Assembly: GCA_019637105.1 (NCBI GenBank)
Contig: JAHBWF010000067.1
Location: forward strand, 1-38,676
Reading direction: 5' to 3'
DNA: 38,676 nucleotides
Source: Labilithrix sp.
Lineage (GTDB): Bacteria; Myxococcota_A; Polyangia; Polyangiales; Polyangiaceae
Of the stretch, positions 15,490 to 28,475 are shown in pieces. A model generated the notes under the pieces. That model worked only from the letters and a program-made list of their open reading frames with translations. It made no database searches and was not told where the DNA came from. Within the stretch, counting starts at the first letter, position 1. Every line of letters begins with the position of its first letter. Position numbers and translations under genes: made by a program.

Positions 15490-16371
15490 TCAGCGCGGCG
15501 TGAAGCGGAGCGAGTAGCTGACGCCGGTGCGTCCGCGGCCGACGAGCTTCGGGAAATCGACGCTCTCGAAGACGCCCACGACGCACGCGGTGAAGCCCTG
15601 CGTCTCGCCCTTGTCGAGCGTGGAGCGGGGGTTCGACACCTTGGGCTTGCCGCCCGCCGCCTCGATGAGCAGATCGACGCCGAAATCCGCCTGCTTCGGC
15701 GGCTTCGTCACGTGCGCGGCCCAGCACTGCGCGATCTCGGGGAAGCGCGGCTCGACGGCCTTCTTGAAGGGTACCTTCGTGGGCTCGTCGTAGGGGCCTC
15801 CCGCGACGTGCATCCCGATCGTGACGATCTTGACGTGGGCCTCGGCGCCCGCGGTCGAGGCGCCCGCGCCCGCGTCGGCGATCGCAACGCGCGCGGCGTC
15901 GACGCCGGCGCCGGCGTCCGCGGGCGTCGCGACGCTCGCCGCGGGGACCGCCGCGACGTCGTCCGCGCGTGCGTCGGCGGCGCGCTCGTCGGCCGGTGGC
16001 GCCTCGCGAGCCGGAGCGGCCGAGCTGCCCTCGTGAGGCGCGTCTGCCGGCGGCGCGGGCTCCGGGCGTGACGACGGCGCACACGCCGAGGTGCCGACGG
16101 CGACGAGCACCGCGGCGACGCCATGCAGGAAGAACGCGCCGCGGGAGACGGCCGCCTCCCGGAGATCGCCGTCCGTCGCGCGGGGATCAACGTCCGTCGC
16201 AAGGACGTCACCGAAGGCGCCGCGCGGGACGTTCGCGTCGCGGAGGTCGCCGAAGGCGCCGCGCGGGACGTTCGCGTCGCGGAGGTCGCCGAAGGCGCCG
16301 CGCGAGGCGGTCGCCGCGTGAGCGTCGCCGGAGGCCGCGGGCGCGCGGAGGGAGTCCGCCTCGGTGTCCAT
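15490..16371 (-). CDS. TonB/AgmX-like envelope protein with N-terminal repeats
   Basis: A 293-residue protein with the layout of a TonB-type energy transducer: cytoplasmic N-terminus (1-78), one hydrophobic segment (79-97), an Ala/Pro/Asp-rich periplasmic linker (98-175) and a globular C-terminus (178-293). The C-terminus has RFPEIAQCW (209-217), a following Cys in TACVV and FPKLVGRGRTGVSYSLRF, which resembles the C-terminal domain shared by myxobacterial AgmX/PglI gliding proteins; this family call is from memory of the pattern. C97 in GTSACAPS gives a weak lipobox, so a lipoprotein is an alternative, but then the long N-terminus would be unexplained. Residues 24-76 are a 13-residue repeat (RGAFGDLRDANVP). 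The start at ATG 16371 follows the argG stop by 20 bp, so the two are probably cotranscribed. Confidence 0.7.
   Translation of the reverse strand: MDTEADSLRAPAASGDAHAATASRGAFGDLRDANVPRGAFGDLRDANVPRGAFGDVLATDVDPRATDGDLREAAVSRGAFFLHGVAAVLVAVGTSACAPSSRPEPAPPADAPHEGSSAAPAREAPPADERAADARADDVAAVPAASVATPADAGAGVDAARVAIADAGAGASTAGAEAHVKIVTIGMHVAGGPYDEPTKVPFKKAVEPRFPEIAQCWAAHVTKPPKQADFGVDLLIEAAGGKPKVSNPRSTLDKGETQGFTACVVGVFESVDFPKLVGRGRTGVSYSLRFTPR
16213..16311. repeat. 39-bp in-frame tandem repeat
   Basis: Near-identical 39-bp units begin at 16213, 16252 and 16291 (the last partial), inside the 5' part of the TonB-like gene. Each encodes 13 residues of the RGAFGDLRDANVP type. More degenerate units continue to the membrane segment, where the same RGAF recurs. 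Confidence 0.85.
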
Positions 16372-16391
16372 CCGCGTCGCGTCGCTCGCGC

Positions 16392-19529
<3,138 letters not shown>

Positions 19530-20048
19530 CTAGGCCGCGTACTCCTCGAGCTCGCGGGCCAGCTCGTTCCAGAGATCGTCGCCGGTCAGGTAGAACGCCC
19601 AGAGGCGCTCGACGGGTCGAATCCCGCGCCGCTCTTGCCACTGCACGAGGTCGTCGAGCTCCCCGTTGAACCAGCCCCAGAGGAATCGGGCGCGGAACAC
19701 GTCGAGGCCGCGGGAGCGAAGCTCGGCGATCGCCTCCTCGGTCTCGAGATCGTCGAGGTCGTCGACCAGGTCGGAGGCTTCGTCGATCACCTGCCCGAGG
19801 TACGCGATGCCGCGCTCGGTCAGATCGTAGCGGCCCGTCTTCCGGTTGATCCGGACCAGGCCGTCGACCGCGAGCTGCTGCAGCGGCTCGTCGAGGGGCG
19901 ACAGCTCCGCGGGCAGCGACACGGGGAAGCTCATGCCGCCGTCCTCGGCCGACAGATCGAGCTTCTTGAGGAGCCAGAGCGCGATGTACCTCTGCTTCGA
20001 ATCGTCGTCGATGGCGGTGCCGGGTCGGCGCTCGAACGTGCTGCTCAC
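19530..20048 (-). CDS. Hypothetical protein (172 aa), possible winged-helix
   Basis: The third gene of a three-gene minus operon. GTG 20048 is chosen because GAGAGAGG sits about six bases before it and the codon pattern collapses upstream, although the frame stays open to 20651. Residues about 20-90 alternate helices with a possible beta wing (LAVDGLVRINRKTGRYDLTE), which looks like a small winged-helix domain. Residues 95-135 are strongly acidic and helical (EASDLVDDLDDLETEEAIAE), and the C-terminus is Trp-rich (LWGWFNGELDDLVQWQ). No signal or membrane segment. I recognise no family and do not assign DNA binding with confidence. It follows the 161-residue gene by 29 bp. Confidence 0.7.
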   Translation of the reverse strand: MSSTFERRPGTAIDDDSKQRYIALWLLKKLDLSAEDGGMSFPVSLPAELSPLDEPLQQLAVDGLVRINRKTGRYDLTERGIAYLGQVIDEASDLVDDLDDLETEEAIAELRSRGLDVFRARFLWGWFNGELDDLVQWQERRGIRPVERLWAFYLTGDDLWNELARELEEYAA

Positions 20049-20077
20049 GGTGAACCTCTCTCCTCGGTCGGCATCGT

Positions 20078-20563
20078 CTACGGGGTCCGGCGCCAGCTCG
20101 GGGCGCGGAGCTCGATCCGACCGTCGTCGCGGGACTGCCAGCTCTCCACCTCGCCGAGCGCGTAGTGCAGCGGCGCGCGCGCGCTCGGCGGCGTCGCGAG
20201 CCGAGCCTCGTGCGGGTTGCACAGGGCGAGCACGATCGCGGACACGTCCGTCGGCAGCCGCGGCAGCCAGACCGCGAAGAACCTCGACGCGAGCACCGTG
20301 ACGGGCGGCGGCTCGGGCAGCTCGAAGTAGAGCTCGACGTCGGCCGTCAGCGCCTCGCCGTCGTCGGGACAATGGAGGGCGAGGAGCAGCGCGTCGTCGA
20401 CGGAGCGGGCGGGCGAGCCGCGCTCGGCGAGCCACAGACGCGGGACGCGGGCCCAGCCGTACCCCGCGTATTCTTCGTCCGGCTCGGGGCGCTCGCCGAC
20501 GAGGTTGAGCAGCTCGAGCGCTGGGCGCTCGCGAAACGGCAGCTCGGAGATGGTCGCGACCAC
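20078..20563 (-). CDS. Hypothetical protein (161 aa)
   Basis: The middle gene of the three-gene operon, 11 bp after the lipoprotein gene and 29 bp before the 172-residue gene, so translational coupling is likely. The protein has no signal peptide and no membrane segment. It has alternating hydrophobic strands (VTVLASRFFAVWLPRL, DVSAIVLALCNPHEARLA) and looks like a compact alpha/beta domain with a predicted acidic N-terminal half. Two Cys residues are present (in ALHCPDDGE and ALCNPHEA), not arranged as a metal site. Third-position G/C is high throughout, so the gene is real. I do not recognise the family. Confidence 0.7.
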   Translation of the reverse strand: MVATISELPFRERPALELLNLVGERPEPDEEYAGYGWARVPRLWLAERGSPARSVDDALLLALHCPDDGEALTADVELYFELPEPPPVTVLASRFFAVWLPRLPTDVSAIVLALCNPHEARLATPPSARAPLHYALGEVESWQSRDDGRIELRAPSWRRTP

Positions 20564-20574
20564 GCTGCGGGCCG

Positions 20575-21303
20575 CTACGCGTCCAGGCGGACGGCGCGGC
20601 CCTTCGTGGCCACGCCGAACTTCCCGCCGCCGCGGAAGCCGCGCGAGCCACCGCCGGGCGCCGTACGTGACTTCGCCGCCGGGCGATCGTACGTGCGTCC
20701 GCTCTGGGAGCGCTGGAACTGTCCCGGGTTCGCGGCGCGGTAGCTCGAGCGCGTCTGCCGCAGATCGGCGACGCGCGACCCCGAGGTCGTGTAGGGCTGC
20801 TGGTACATCGGCGCGTAGCCGGGCGTGAACATCCGCGACATCATCGAGCCCATCAGCATGCCCGAGGCGATGCTGAGGAACGGTGAGTGGTAGCCGTAGT
20901 AAGGGCCGTACCCGACCGTCTGGTACTGGGCGGAGGTCGCGCTGGTGAGCTCGCGCCGGATGGTGAAGATCTTCTCGCCCTCGTCGACGGCGCCGTTCGT
21001 GTTCTTGTCGAAGAACCCGGTGACGAGCTGGGTCTTGTCGTCGAGATCGGCGACCGAGACCGAGATGATCTCGCGTCCGCCGTAGATCTCGTTGACGCGC
21101 CGCTCGAAGTCTTCGGGCCCCTCGGCGAGCTTGTAGGCCTCGTTGATCTTGTCCCAGTCGATCGCGACGTTGGTGTTCTCGGTCGTGGCCCAGCGCTCGT
21201 TGCGCTCGGACGTGGAGCCCGACGGGTTGCAGCCGGCAGAAATCACCCCGAGCGGAAGAACGGCGAGCAGCACAGCCGTGATCGACTTGAGTTCAGGACG
21301 CAC
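20575..21303 (-). CDS. Lipoprotein with EF-hand-like loop and Gly/Arg-rich tail
   Basis: A 242-residue probable lipoprotein. Residues 1-24 form a signal peptide with lipobox SAGC, giving lipidation at C25. Residues 45-125 hold a small domain with [12 protein letters not shown] (about 99-110), an EF-hand-like Asp/Asn loop that could bind calcium; a second loop is not evident. Residues 130-165 are Tyr/Gly/Met-rich ([10 protein letters not shown], then a hydrophobic [11 protein letters not shown]), and the C-terminus is Gly/Arg/Ser-rich and basic. GTG 21303 is chosen because TAGGGT ends six bases before it. It heads an operon with two unknown soluble proteins. The composition resembles some YgiB/YjfM-type lipoproteins, but I cannot support that assignment from sequence alone. 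Confidence 0.75.
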   Translation of the reverse strand: MRPELKSITAVLLAVLPLGVISAGCNPSGSTSERNERWATTENTNVAIDWDKINEAYKLAEGPEDFERRVNEIYGGREIISVSVADLDDKTQLVTGFFDKNTNGAVDEGEKIFTIRRELTSATSAQYQTVGYGPYYGYHSPFLSIASGMLMGSMMSRMFTPGYAPMYQQPYTTSGSRVADLRQTRSSYRAANPGQFQRSQSGRTYDRPAAKSRTAPGGGSRGFRGGGKFGVATKGRAVRLDA

Positions 21304-21309
21304 AGGGGA

Positions 21310-21315
21310 ACCCTA
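21310..21315 (-). promoter_or_regulatory. Candidate -10 element of lipoprotein operon
   Basis: TAGGGT on the minus strand, six bases before GTG 21303; no Shine-Dalgarno. Confidence 0.35.
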
Positions 21316-21552
21316 GGTGCTCGTCCCCTCGCGCGCAACCTCGGTAGGGATCGTTTTGCCGCGTGAGGTGTCGGTCGCACGCGACGGTCGCCCGGCGCGC
21401 GCCAGGGGATCGTCGTGACCGCGCGCGAACGGGCGCGGTCGGCGTCGACGGCCGGCCGGCTGCGCTCCGTGCGACGCGAGGCGCATGGCGATTTGCCACG
21501 TGTCGAACCCCACCGCCCGCACGCCAGCGCTCGCCGAACGGCGATCGCGTCG

Positions 21553-21727
21553 GGCGTCGGGGCGTCGTCGTCTGGCGTCGGGGGGGCGTCGTCGGACGTC
21601 GTCGTCGGGCGTCTGCGTCGGGCGTCGGGGTGTCGTCGTCAGGCGCCTGGCGTCGGGGCGTCGTCGTCGGCTGTCTGGCGTCGGGGCGTCGTCGTCGGGC
21701 GTCGGCGTTGGCGTCGGGCGTCGTGGC
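21553..21727. repeat. Degenerate GGCGTCGGGGCGTCGTCGTC array
   Basis: A 20-bp core recurs at 21553, 21574 (with extra G residues), 21621 (one change), 21649 and 21678, with 28-29 bp between the last three. It is rich in the trinucleotide GTC and lies wholly between genes. The opening GGCGT-CGGGG also resembles the start of the 24-bp repeat at 13888-13997. Confidence 0.7.
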
Positions 21728-21872
21728 GTGACCGTGACGTGAGGGGCCGTCACGTCCTCGGCCCGCGCGGCGCGAGCGATCTCCGAGGACGCGGGCGGAG
21801 GAGCCGGCGGCTGCCCGCGCGGCGCGTCGATCGCGTCGTCGACAGACGGTGGCGTGCGGGTGCGTAGCGCGA

Positions 21873-21878
21873 TAGCGT
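21873..21878 (+). promoter_or_regulatory. Candidate -10 element of sigma-54 activator gene
   Basis: TAGCGT, nine bases before ATG 21888; no Shine-Dalgarno. Confidence 0.35.
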
Positions 21879-21887
21879 GGACGCGCG

Positions 21888-23528
21888 ATGTCGGACGACC
21901 GCACGCGTTCGGTGGCGCCACGGGCCCTCGATCCCTCGGCCCGGCTGCGGCTCATCGTGTTCTGCGGCGGCGAGGTGAGCTCGCACGCGGTCCCCCGCGC
22001 GGGCGAGCTCGTGCTCGGGCGTGGCGAGGAGGCGCACGTCCGCATCGACCACGTGACGGTGTCGCGCAAGCACGCGACGATCACGCTCGGGGACGAGCCG
22101 TTCATCGTCGACCACGGGAGCTTCAACGGGACGAGCATCGGAGGGCGGAAGATCGCGCCGAACGCGCCGGTGCCCCTCGGGATCGCCACGATCGCCGAGC
22201 TCGGCGACACGATGGTCGTCCTGCAGGTCGAGGGGCCGAGCGCGGTCACCGGCTCGCGCGGGCTCGCGTCGGCGCCGCCGCGCCCCGACGTGTCCGCGGC
22301 GATGCAGCACCTCTACCGCCTCGTCGACAACGTCGCGCAGAGCAACATCACGGTCATCGTCCGCGGCGAGACCGGCGCCGGCAAGGAGGTCGTCGCGGAG
22401 GAGATCCACCGGCGGTCGCCGCGGGCGTCGAAGTCGCTCGTGAAGCTCAACTGCGCCGCCCTGCCGGAGCACCTCCTCGAGGGCGAGCTCTTCGGCTACG
22501 AGCGCGGCGCGTTCACCGGCGCGACGGCGGCGAAGCCCGGCCTCATCGAGGTCGCGGACGGCGGTACGCTCTTCCTCGACGAGGTCGGCGAGCTGCCGCT
22601 CGCCACGCAGGCGAAGCTCCTCCGCGTCGTCGAGAGCCGCGAGGTGCTCCGCCTCGGGAGCCTCCGCCCGAAGTCCGTCGACGTGCGCTTCGTCGCCGCG
22701 ACGCATCGGGACCTCGAGGAGATGGTCGCGCGCGGGAGCTTCCGCCAGGACCTCTACTACCGCCTCAACGGGGTCAGCCTCGCGATCCCGCCGCTCCGCG
22801 AGCGCGTCGACGAGATCCCGCGGCTCGCGAGCGAGTTCGTCGCGCGCTTCTGCGGCGAGTCGAAGCGTCCGGCGCTGGCGATCTCGGGCGCGGCGATGGC
22901 GGCCCTCCAAGGCTACGGCTGGCCGGGCAACGTGCGCGAGCTCAGGAACGTCATCGAGCGCGCCGTCGTCTTCTGCCGGTCGGTCGCGATCGCGCCGGAG
23001 CACCTCGGGCTCCCGCTCGACCCCACGTCGCGTCCGCCGCGACCCTTCGGCGCGCCGGGGAACGACGCGCCGCTCGGGGCAGGGCTCGCGCCGGCGGGGC
23101 TCGCGCCGGGCGGCCATCCCGCGCCGCCGTTCGCGGCGCATCACGGCGCGCCGCCCCCGGCGCATTACCCTTCGCATTCCCCGTTCGTCGCCGCGGCGCC
23201 GCATCGCCCGTCGCAGCCGCCCGTCCACCACGCGTCGCCGCCCCCGGCGCCTCTCGTCCCGCCGGCGGCGTCGCTCCACGGGTCGGAGCCGCCCGCGCGT
23301 CACGGCTCGCAGCCGCCTTCGCCATACGCTCCGCCGGGCGCGAGCACGATCGCGTTCGGGTCCTCGCTCCCGGCGGAGGTCGACGCGCTCGAGCGCGAGC
23401 GTATCCTCTCGGTCCTCGCTCGGTGCGGCGGCAACCAAACCCAGGCCGCCGAGATGCTCGGCATCTCGCGACGGACGCTCCTCCGTCGCCTCGACGAGTA
23501 CGCCGTGCCGCGCCCGCGAAAGACCTGA
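21888..23528 (+). CDS. FHA-type sigma-54-dependent transcriptional activator
   Basis: A 546-residue enhancer-binding protein. FHA domain at about 20-115 with LGRGEEAHV, VSRKHA and SFNGTSI, so it is expected to be switched by a phosphothreonine signal rather than by a two-component receiver. The AAA+ domain at about 135-365 has Walker A GETGAGKE (160-167), the sigma-54 contact loop GAFTGA (207-212, intact), Walker B GGTLFLDE (225-232) and GYGWPGNVREL. Residues 378-490 form a long Pro/His/Ala-rich linker, much longer than usual. A Fis-type HTH ends the protein (GGNQTQAAEMLGISRRTLLRR). All elements for sigma-54 activation are present. It is 27 bp upstream of the HtrA-like protease gene in the same direction, a plausible target or partner. 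The kinase that signals to it is unknown. Confidence 0.93.
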   Translation: MSDDRTRSVAPRALDPSARLRLIVFCGGEVSSHAVPRAGELVLGRGEEAHVRIDHVTVSRKHATITLGDEPFIVDHGSFNGTSIGGRKIAPNAPVPLGIATIAELGDTMVVLQVEGPSAVTGSRGLASAPPRPDVSAAMQHLYRLVDNVAQSNITVIVRGETGAGKEVVAEEIHRRSPRASKSLVKLNCAALPEHLLEGELFGYERGAFTGATAAKPGLIEVADGGTLFLDEVGELPLATQAKLLRVVESREVLRLGSLRPKSVDVRFVAATHRDLEEMVARGSFRQDLYYRLNGVSLAIPPLRERVDEIPRLASEFVARFCGESKRPALAISGAAMAALQGYGWPGNVRELRNVIERAVVFCRSVAIAPEHLGLPLDPTSRPPRPFGAPGNDAPLGAGLAPAGLAPGGHPAPPFAAHHGAPPPAHYPSHSPFVAAAPHRPSQPPVHHASPPPAPLVPPAASLHGSEPPARHGSQPPSPYAPPGASTIAFGSSLPAEVDALERERILSVLARCGGNQTQAAEMLGISRRTLLRRLDEYAVPRPRKT

Positions 23529-23538
23529 CGTCCTCTGC

Positions 23539-23544
23539 TAAAGT
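23539..23544 (+). promoter_or_regulatory. Candidate -10 element of HtrA-like protease gene
   Basis: TAAAGT, eleven bases before ATG 23556 in the 27-bp gap after the sigma-54 activator; it could serve a separate transcript start. Confidence 0.3.
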
Positions 23545-23555
23545 GCGCCGCGCTC

Positions 23556-24719
<1,164 letters not shown>

Positions 24720-24842
24720 CCGTCGGCGCGACGGCCGCGCCCCGCGCCGGAGGCCGCGCCCCGCGTCGGCGAGGCCTCCTCCGCGGGGGCGACGGCGGTT
24801 CGCCCTGACGCCGGGCGGGGCCGCGCGTGCTACGCCAGAGGC

Positions 24843-27411
24843 ATGAGCCTCCCGCGCGACGAGACCGCGTTCTTCGGGCGCGCGCGCGAGCTCGCCGAGA
24901 TCGACCGGCGCTTCGCGACCGGCGCGCGCCTCGTCACGATCGTCGGCGCCGGCGGCGTGGGCAAGACGCGCCTCGCGGTCGCGTCGGCGGCGAGCGCCGG
25001 CGCCGTCGTCCACGCGCCGCTCGGCGAGGCGCGATCGCTCGAGGCCGCGGTGCGCGCGGTCGCGGCGGCCGCTCGGGTCCCGTTGAAGGCCGAGTCGCAG
25101 GCCCGCCCCGCGCTCGACGCGCTCGCGGCCGCGCTGTCGGAGAGAGGCCCGCTCCTCGTCGTCCTCGACAACACCGAGCAGCTCGGGCTCGCCGCGCGCG
25201 AGCTCGCGGTCGGGCTGCTCGACGGCGCGCGGGAGCTCCGGATCCTCGCGACCGCCCGCGAGCCGCTCGGCGCGCGCGCCGAGGAGAAGCTCGTCCTCGC
25301 CCCGCTCGACGAGCCCGAGGCGATCGCGCTCCTCCGCGACCGCGCGCGGGCGGCCGCGGGGGGCCCCGTCGAGATGACGGACGCCGACGCGCGGGCGATC
25401 GTCCGGCGCGTCGATCGCCTGCCGCTCGCGATCGAGCTCGCGGCGTCGCGCCTCGAGGTGCTCTCGCCGGCGGCCCTCGCCGCGCGCCTCGCGGAGCGGC
25501 TCGACGTCCTCACGGACAGGGCGGGCGCCGCGCCGCCCGCGCATCGGACGATGCGCGCGACGCTCGACTGGTCGTGGGAGCTCCTGTCGGAGGTCGAACG
25601 GAGCGCCCTCGCGCAGGCGAGCGTCTTCGCGGCGCCGTTCGGCGTCGAGGCGGCCGAGGAGGTGCTCGCGCTCGACGGCGTGGAGGTCCTCGACGCGCTC
25701 GAGAGCCTGGTACGGCGCTCGTTGCTCGTGCGGAGCGCCGGCGCGGACGGGCGCGTGCGGCTCGCGTCGTTCGAGACCGTGCGCGCCTGGGCGCGCGAGA
25801 AGCTCGACGACGCGGCCGCCGAGGCGGCGCGGGCGCGTCACGCGCGCCATCACCTCGCCGAGGCCGAGCGCGCGGCCGCGCGCACCTACGGCGACGGGGC
25901 GCCGCGCGCCCTCGACGCGCTCGCCGAGCTCCTGCCCGAGCTCCTCGCCGCGTTCGAGGCGACGCGCGCGGGACCCGCGCCCGAGATCGCGGCGCGCATC
26001 GTGCTCGCGCTCTCGGACCTCCTGCTGTTCCGGAGCCTGTTCGAGCTCCGGTCGGAGCTCTTCGCCGCCGGCGCCGCCGCCGCGGAGCGCTCGGGGGACG
26101 CGCGCCTCCTCGCGCGCGCCCTCGTCGCGAAGGCGCGCGTCACCCTCGAGGAGGGCCGCGTCCAGGACGCGGAGGTGGAGCTGTCGCGCGCGCTCGAGCT
26201 CGCGGCGCGCGGCGGGGACGCCGTGACGCGCGCGGAGGCGACGCGGAGCCTCGGCTGGGCGCTCACCGCGCTCGGGCGCACCGACGAGGCCGCGGCCGCG
26301 CTCGCCGCGGCGTCCGCGGCGCACCGCGAGCAGGGGAGCCCGCGCGGGCTCGCGGACAGCCTCGTGGCGACCGGCATCCTGCGGGCGCTCCAGGGCGAGC
26401 CCGCCGAGGCGCTCGCGGCGCTCCGCGACGCGCTCGCGATCCACGTCGAGCACGGCGACGTCCTCCGGCAGGAGAAGGTGCTCGGCTTCGGCGCGCTCGT
26501 CGGTCTCGACGCCCGCGAGATCGCGCGCGGCCTCCCTCGCGAGGTGCTGGCGCGCGCGCCGCGCTCGTCGCTCGACGTCCTCCCCGCGCACGTCGCCGAG
26601 CTCGTGCGCGGCGAGCGCGAGGCGGGCGAGCGCTGGCAGGACGCGATCGAGCTCCATCGTCAGGGCGCCGCGGCGCTCGAGCGCGAAGATCCCCACGCGG
26701 CCGTCGCGCTCTTCGATCGAGCCGCGAGCGCGCTCGACCGCGCCGGCGTCAGGAAGGGCCTCGCCGCGGTCCACGCGCACGCCGCCGCCGCGCTCGCCAC
26801 CGCGAGGGCAGCGATCCGGAGAAGCGCGCGCGCGTCTCGAGCGCGCGCGCGGCAGTGCGACGATCCCGACGCCGAGGCTCGTCGTCGCGGTCTTCACGCC
26901 GCGGCGGCCGCGCTGCTCGCCGGCGAGGCCGACAGCCGAGGCGGCGCGGACGCTCCTCGAACGCGCGGCCCCGCGCCGAGATCGGCTCTCCGCGCTCACC
27001 GTCGCCGCGCGCGTCACTCGAGGCCGCCTCTCCGGAACGCGACGCCCGCTGCGCGTCGACGCGGCCCGGACGAGCGCCGCCGGTCCCGCGTTCGTGGTCG
27101 GGCCCGCGTCGCGCTGGATCGTCCCGCCGCGGGGGGAGCGCGTGGACCTCGCGCGCTACGGTCCCGTCCGCCGGCTGCTCGAGCGCCTGGTCGTCGCGCG
27201 GCTCGCCGAGCCCGGCGTCGCGCTCGGCGCCGAGGCGCTCATCGAGGCCGGATGGCCGGGAGAGCGGATGCGGCACACCGCCGGTCTCCTCCGGGTCTAC
27301 AGCGCCGTGCGCCGCCTCCGCCGGCTCGGGCTCGAGCCCATCCTGATCACGCGCGACGACGGCTACCTGCTCGACGCCGCCGCGCTCGTCCGGCGCGACG
27401 AGAGCGCCTGA
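24843..27411 (+). pseudogene. STAND/NB-ARC ATPase-TPR regulator with winged helix, frameshifted
   Basis: Probably one regulator gene read in two frames. The first part (24843 to about 26815) encodes an ATPase: FGRARELAEI at 11-20, Walker A VGAGGVGKT at 34-42, Walker B LLVVLDN at 104-110, LPLAIELAASRL near 197, then TPR-like helical repeats. The last part (from about 26935 to the stop at 27411), one frame over, encodes a typical C-terminal winged helix (RRLLERLVVARLAEP, EAGWPGER, ITRDDGYLLD). Between them third-position G/C moves through several frames, which suggests three or four indels within about 130 bp. Either the gene is decaying or the assembly is locally wrong. The first frame stays open into the next gene (to 28475), but after 26820 its composition is that of a wrong frame, so a fusion with the binding protein is rejected. 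It lies 29 bp before the sugar transporter operon, a likely target. Confidence 0.7.
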
Positions 27412-27426
27412 CGCTCCGTCCGGTGT

Positions 27427-27432
27427 TAGGAT
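27427..27432 (+). promoter_or_regulatory. Candidate -10 element of sugar ABC operon
   Basis: TAGGAT, eight bases before ATG 27441 in the 29-bp gap after the regulator; no Shine-Dalgarno. Confidence 0.4.
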
Positions 27433-27440
27433 CCCGCCCG

Positions 27441-28475
27441 ATGAAGAAGCCGGCCGTCCTCCGTCGCCGGGCGCTCCTCGTCGGGATCGCCGCGCTGGTC
27501 CTTGTATCTTGCAAGGATTCGTCGAAGGCGGGCCCCGCGGGCGGCGGCTCGGCCGCGGCGGGCGACAAACGGCTCAAGATCGCCGTCGTCCCCAAGGGCA
27601 CGACGCACGAGTTCTGGAAGAGCGTCCACGCCGGCGCGGTGAAGGCGTCGAGGGAGCTCGACGTCGACGTCGTCTGGAAGGGCCCGCTCAAGGAGGACGA
27701 CCTCAAGGCGCAGATCGACGTCGTGAACACGTTCGTCGCGCAGGGGGTCTCCGGCATCGTCCTCGCGCCGCTGAACGACAGCGCGCTGCGCGCTCCGGTG
27801 AAGGCCGCCGCGCAGGCGAAGATCCCCGTCGTCGTCTTCGACTCGGACCTCCAGGGCGAGGATCACGTGAGCTTCGTCGCGACCGACAACCAGGCGGCCG
27901 GCAAGCTCGCCGCCGAGGGCATGGCGGCGAAGCTCGACGGCAAGGGCAAGGTCATCGTCCTCCGCTACCAGGAGGGCTCGGCGAGCACGCAGAACCGGGA
28001 GAAGGGCTTCCTCGACGGCATCAAGGGCAAGCCGGGGCTCGAGCTGTTGAGCGACAACCAGTACGGCGGCGCGACGACCGAGAGCGCGTTCCAGAAGGCC
28101 GAGAGCCTCCTCGTCGCGCACAAGGCAGGGGCCGGCGCCGTGAACGGCATCTTCACGCCGAACGAGTCGACGACCTTCGGCATGCTCCAGGCCCTGAAGA
28201 AGTCGGGCGTGAACAAGAAGGTGAGGTTCTACGGCTTCGACACGTCGGACAAGCTCGTCGCGGCGCTGCGGGACGGCGACATCGACGGCCTCGTCGTGCA
28301 GGACCCGTTCAACATGGGCTACCTCGCCGTCAAGACGATGACCGAGCACCTGCGCGGCAAGCCGGTCGACAAGCGCATCGACACGGGCGCGCGCCTCGTC
28401 GACAAGGAGAGCCTCGACGATCCCGCGGTGAAGGCGATCATGTCGCCCGATCTCAAGCCGTGGCTCGGGGAGTGA
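27441..28475 (+). CDS. Sugar ABC transporter substrate-binding lipoprotein (RbsB-like)
   Basis: A 344-residue periplasmic binding protein of the type I (ribose/galactose, Peripla_BP_4) group, lipid-anchored: signal peptide with LVSC and C24. The mature part starts with KIAVVPKGTTHEFWKSV, followed by GVSGIVLAPLNDSALRAPV, IPVVVFDSD, FVATDNQAAGKLAAEGM, GIFTPNESTTFGML and VRFYGFDTSDKLV, the usual order of the RbsB/XylF-like fold. These proteins capture a sugar and deliver it to the RbsAC complex. The actual sugar cannot be told, and no kinase or isomerase is nearby. Its stop overlaps the start of the ATPase gene by four bases, so the three transporter genes are one operon. Confidence 0.92.
   Translation: MKKPAVLRRRALLVGIAALVLVSCKDSSKAGPAGGGSAAAGDKRLKIAVVPKGTTHEFWKSVHAGAVKASRELDVDVVWKGPLKEDDLKAQIDVVNTFVAQGVSGIVLAPLNDSALRAPVKAAAQAKIPVVVFDSDLQGEDHVSFVATDNQAAGKLAAEGMAAKLDGKGKVIVLRYQEGSASTQNREKGFLDGIKGKPGLELLSDNQYGGATTESAFQKAESLLVAHKAGAGAVNGIFTPNESTTFGMLQALKKSGVNKKVRFYGFDTSDKLVAALRDGDIDGLVVQDPFNMGYLAVKTMTEHLRGKPVDKRIDTGARLVDKESLDDPAVKAIMSPDLKPWLGE

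Larger units (their letters stand above)
21304..21887. other. Divergent intergenic region, 584 bp
   Basis: The region between the divergent lipoprotein and sigma-54 activator genes. Frames through it have random codon composition on both strands, so no gene is called. About a third is a degenerate GTC-rich repeat (listed separately). Each flank carries a TANNNT next to its gene. Confidence 0.6.

Noticed and set aside
21313-21921. Minus-strand Asp/Pro/Arg-rich frame through the GTC repeat
   Set aside because: Low-complexity reading of the repeat; three frames are equally open and none shows third-position G/C bias.
24843-28475. One continuous frame that would fuse the ATPase regulator to the sugar-binding lipoprotein
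   Set aside because: From about 26820 to 27440 this frame is Arg/Pro-rich with poor third-position G/C, while another frame encodes a clean winged helix; the binding protein has its own signal peptide and lipobox at 27441.
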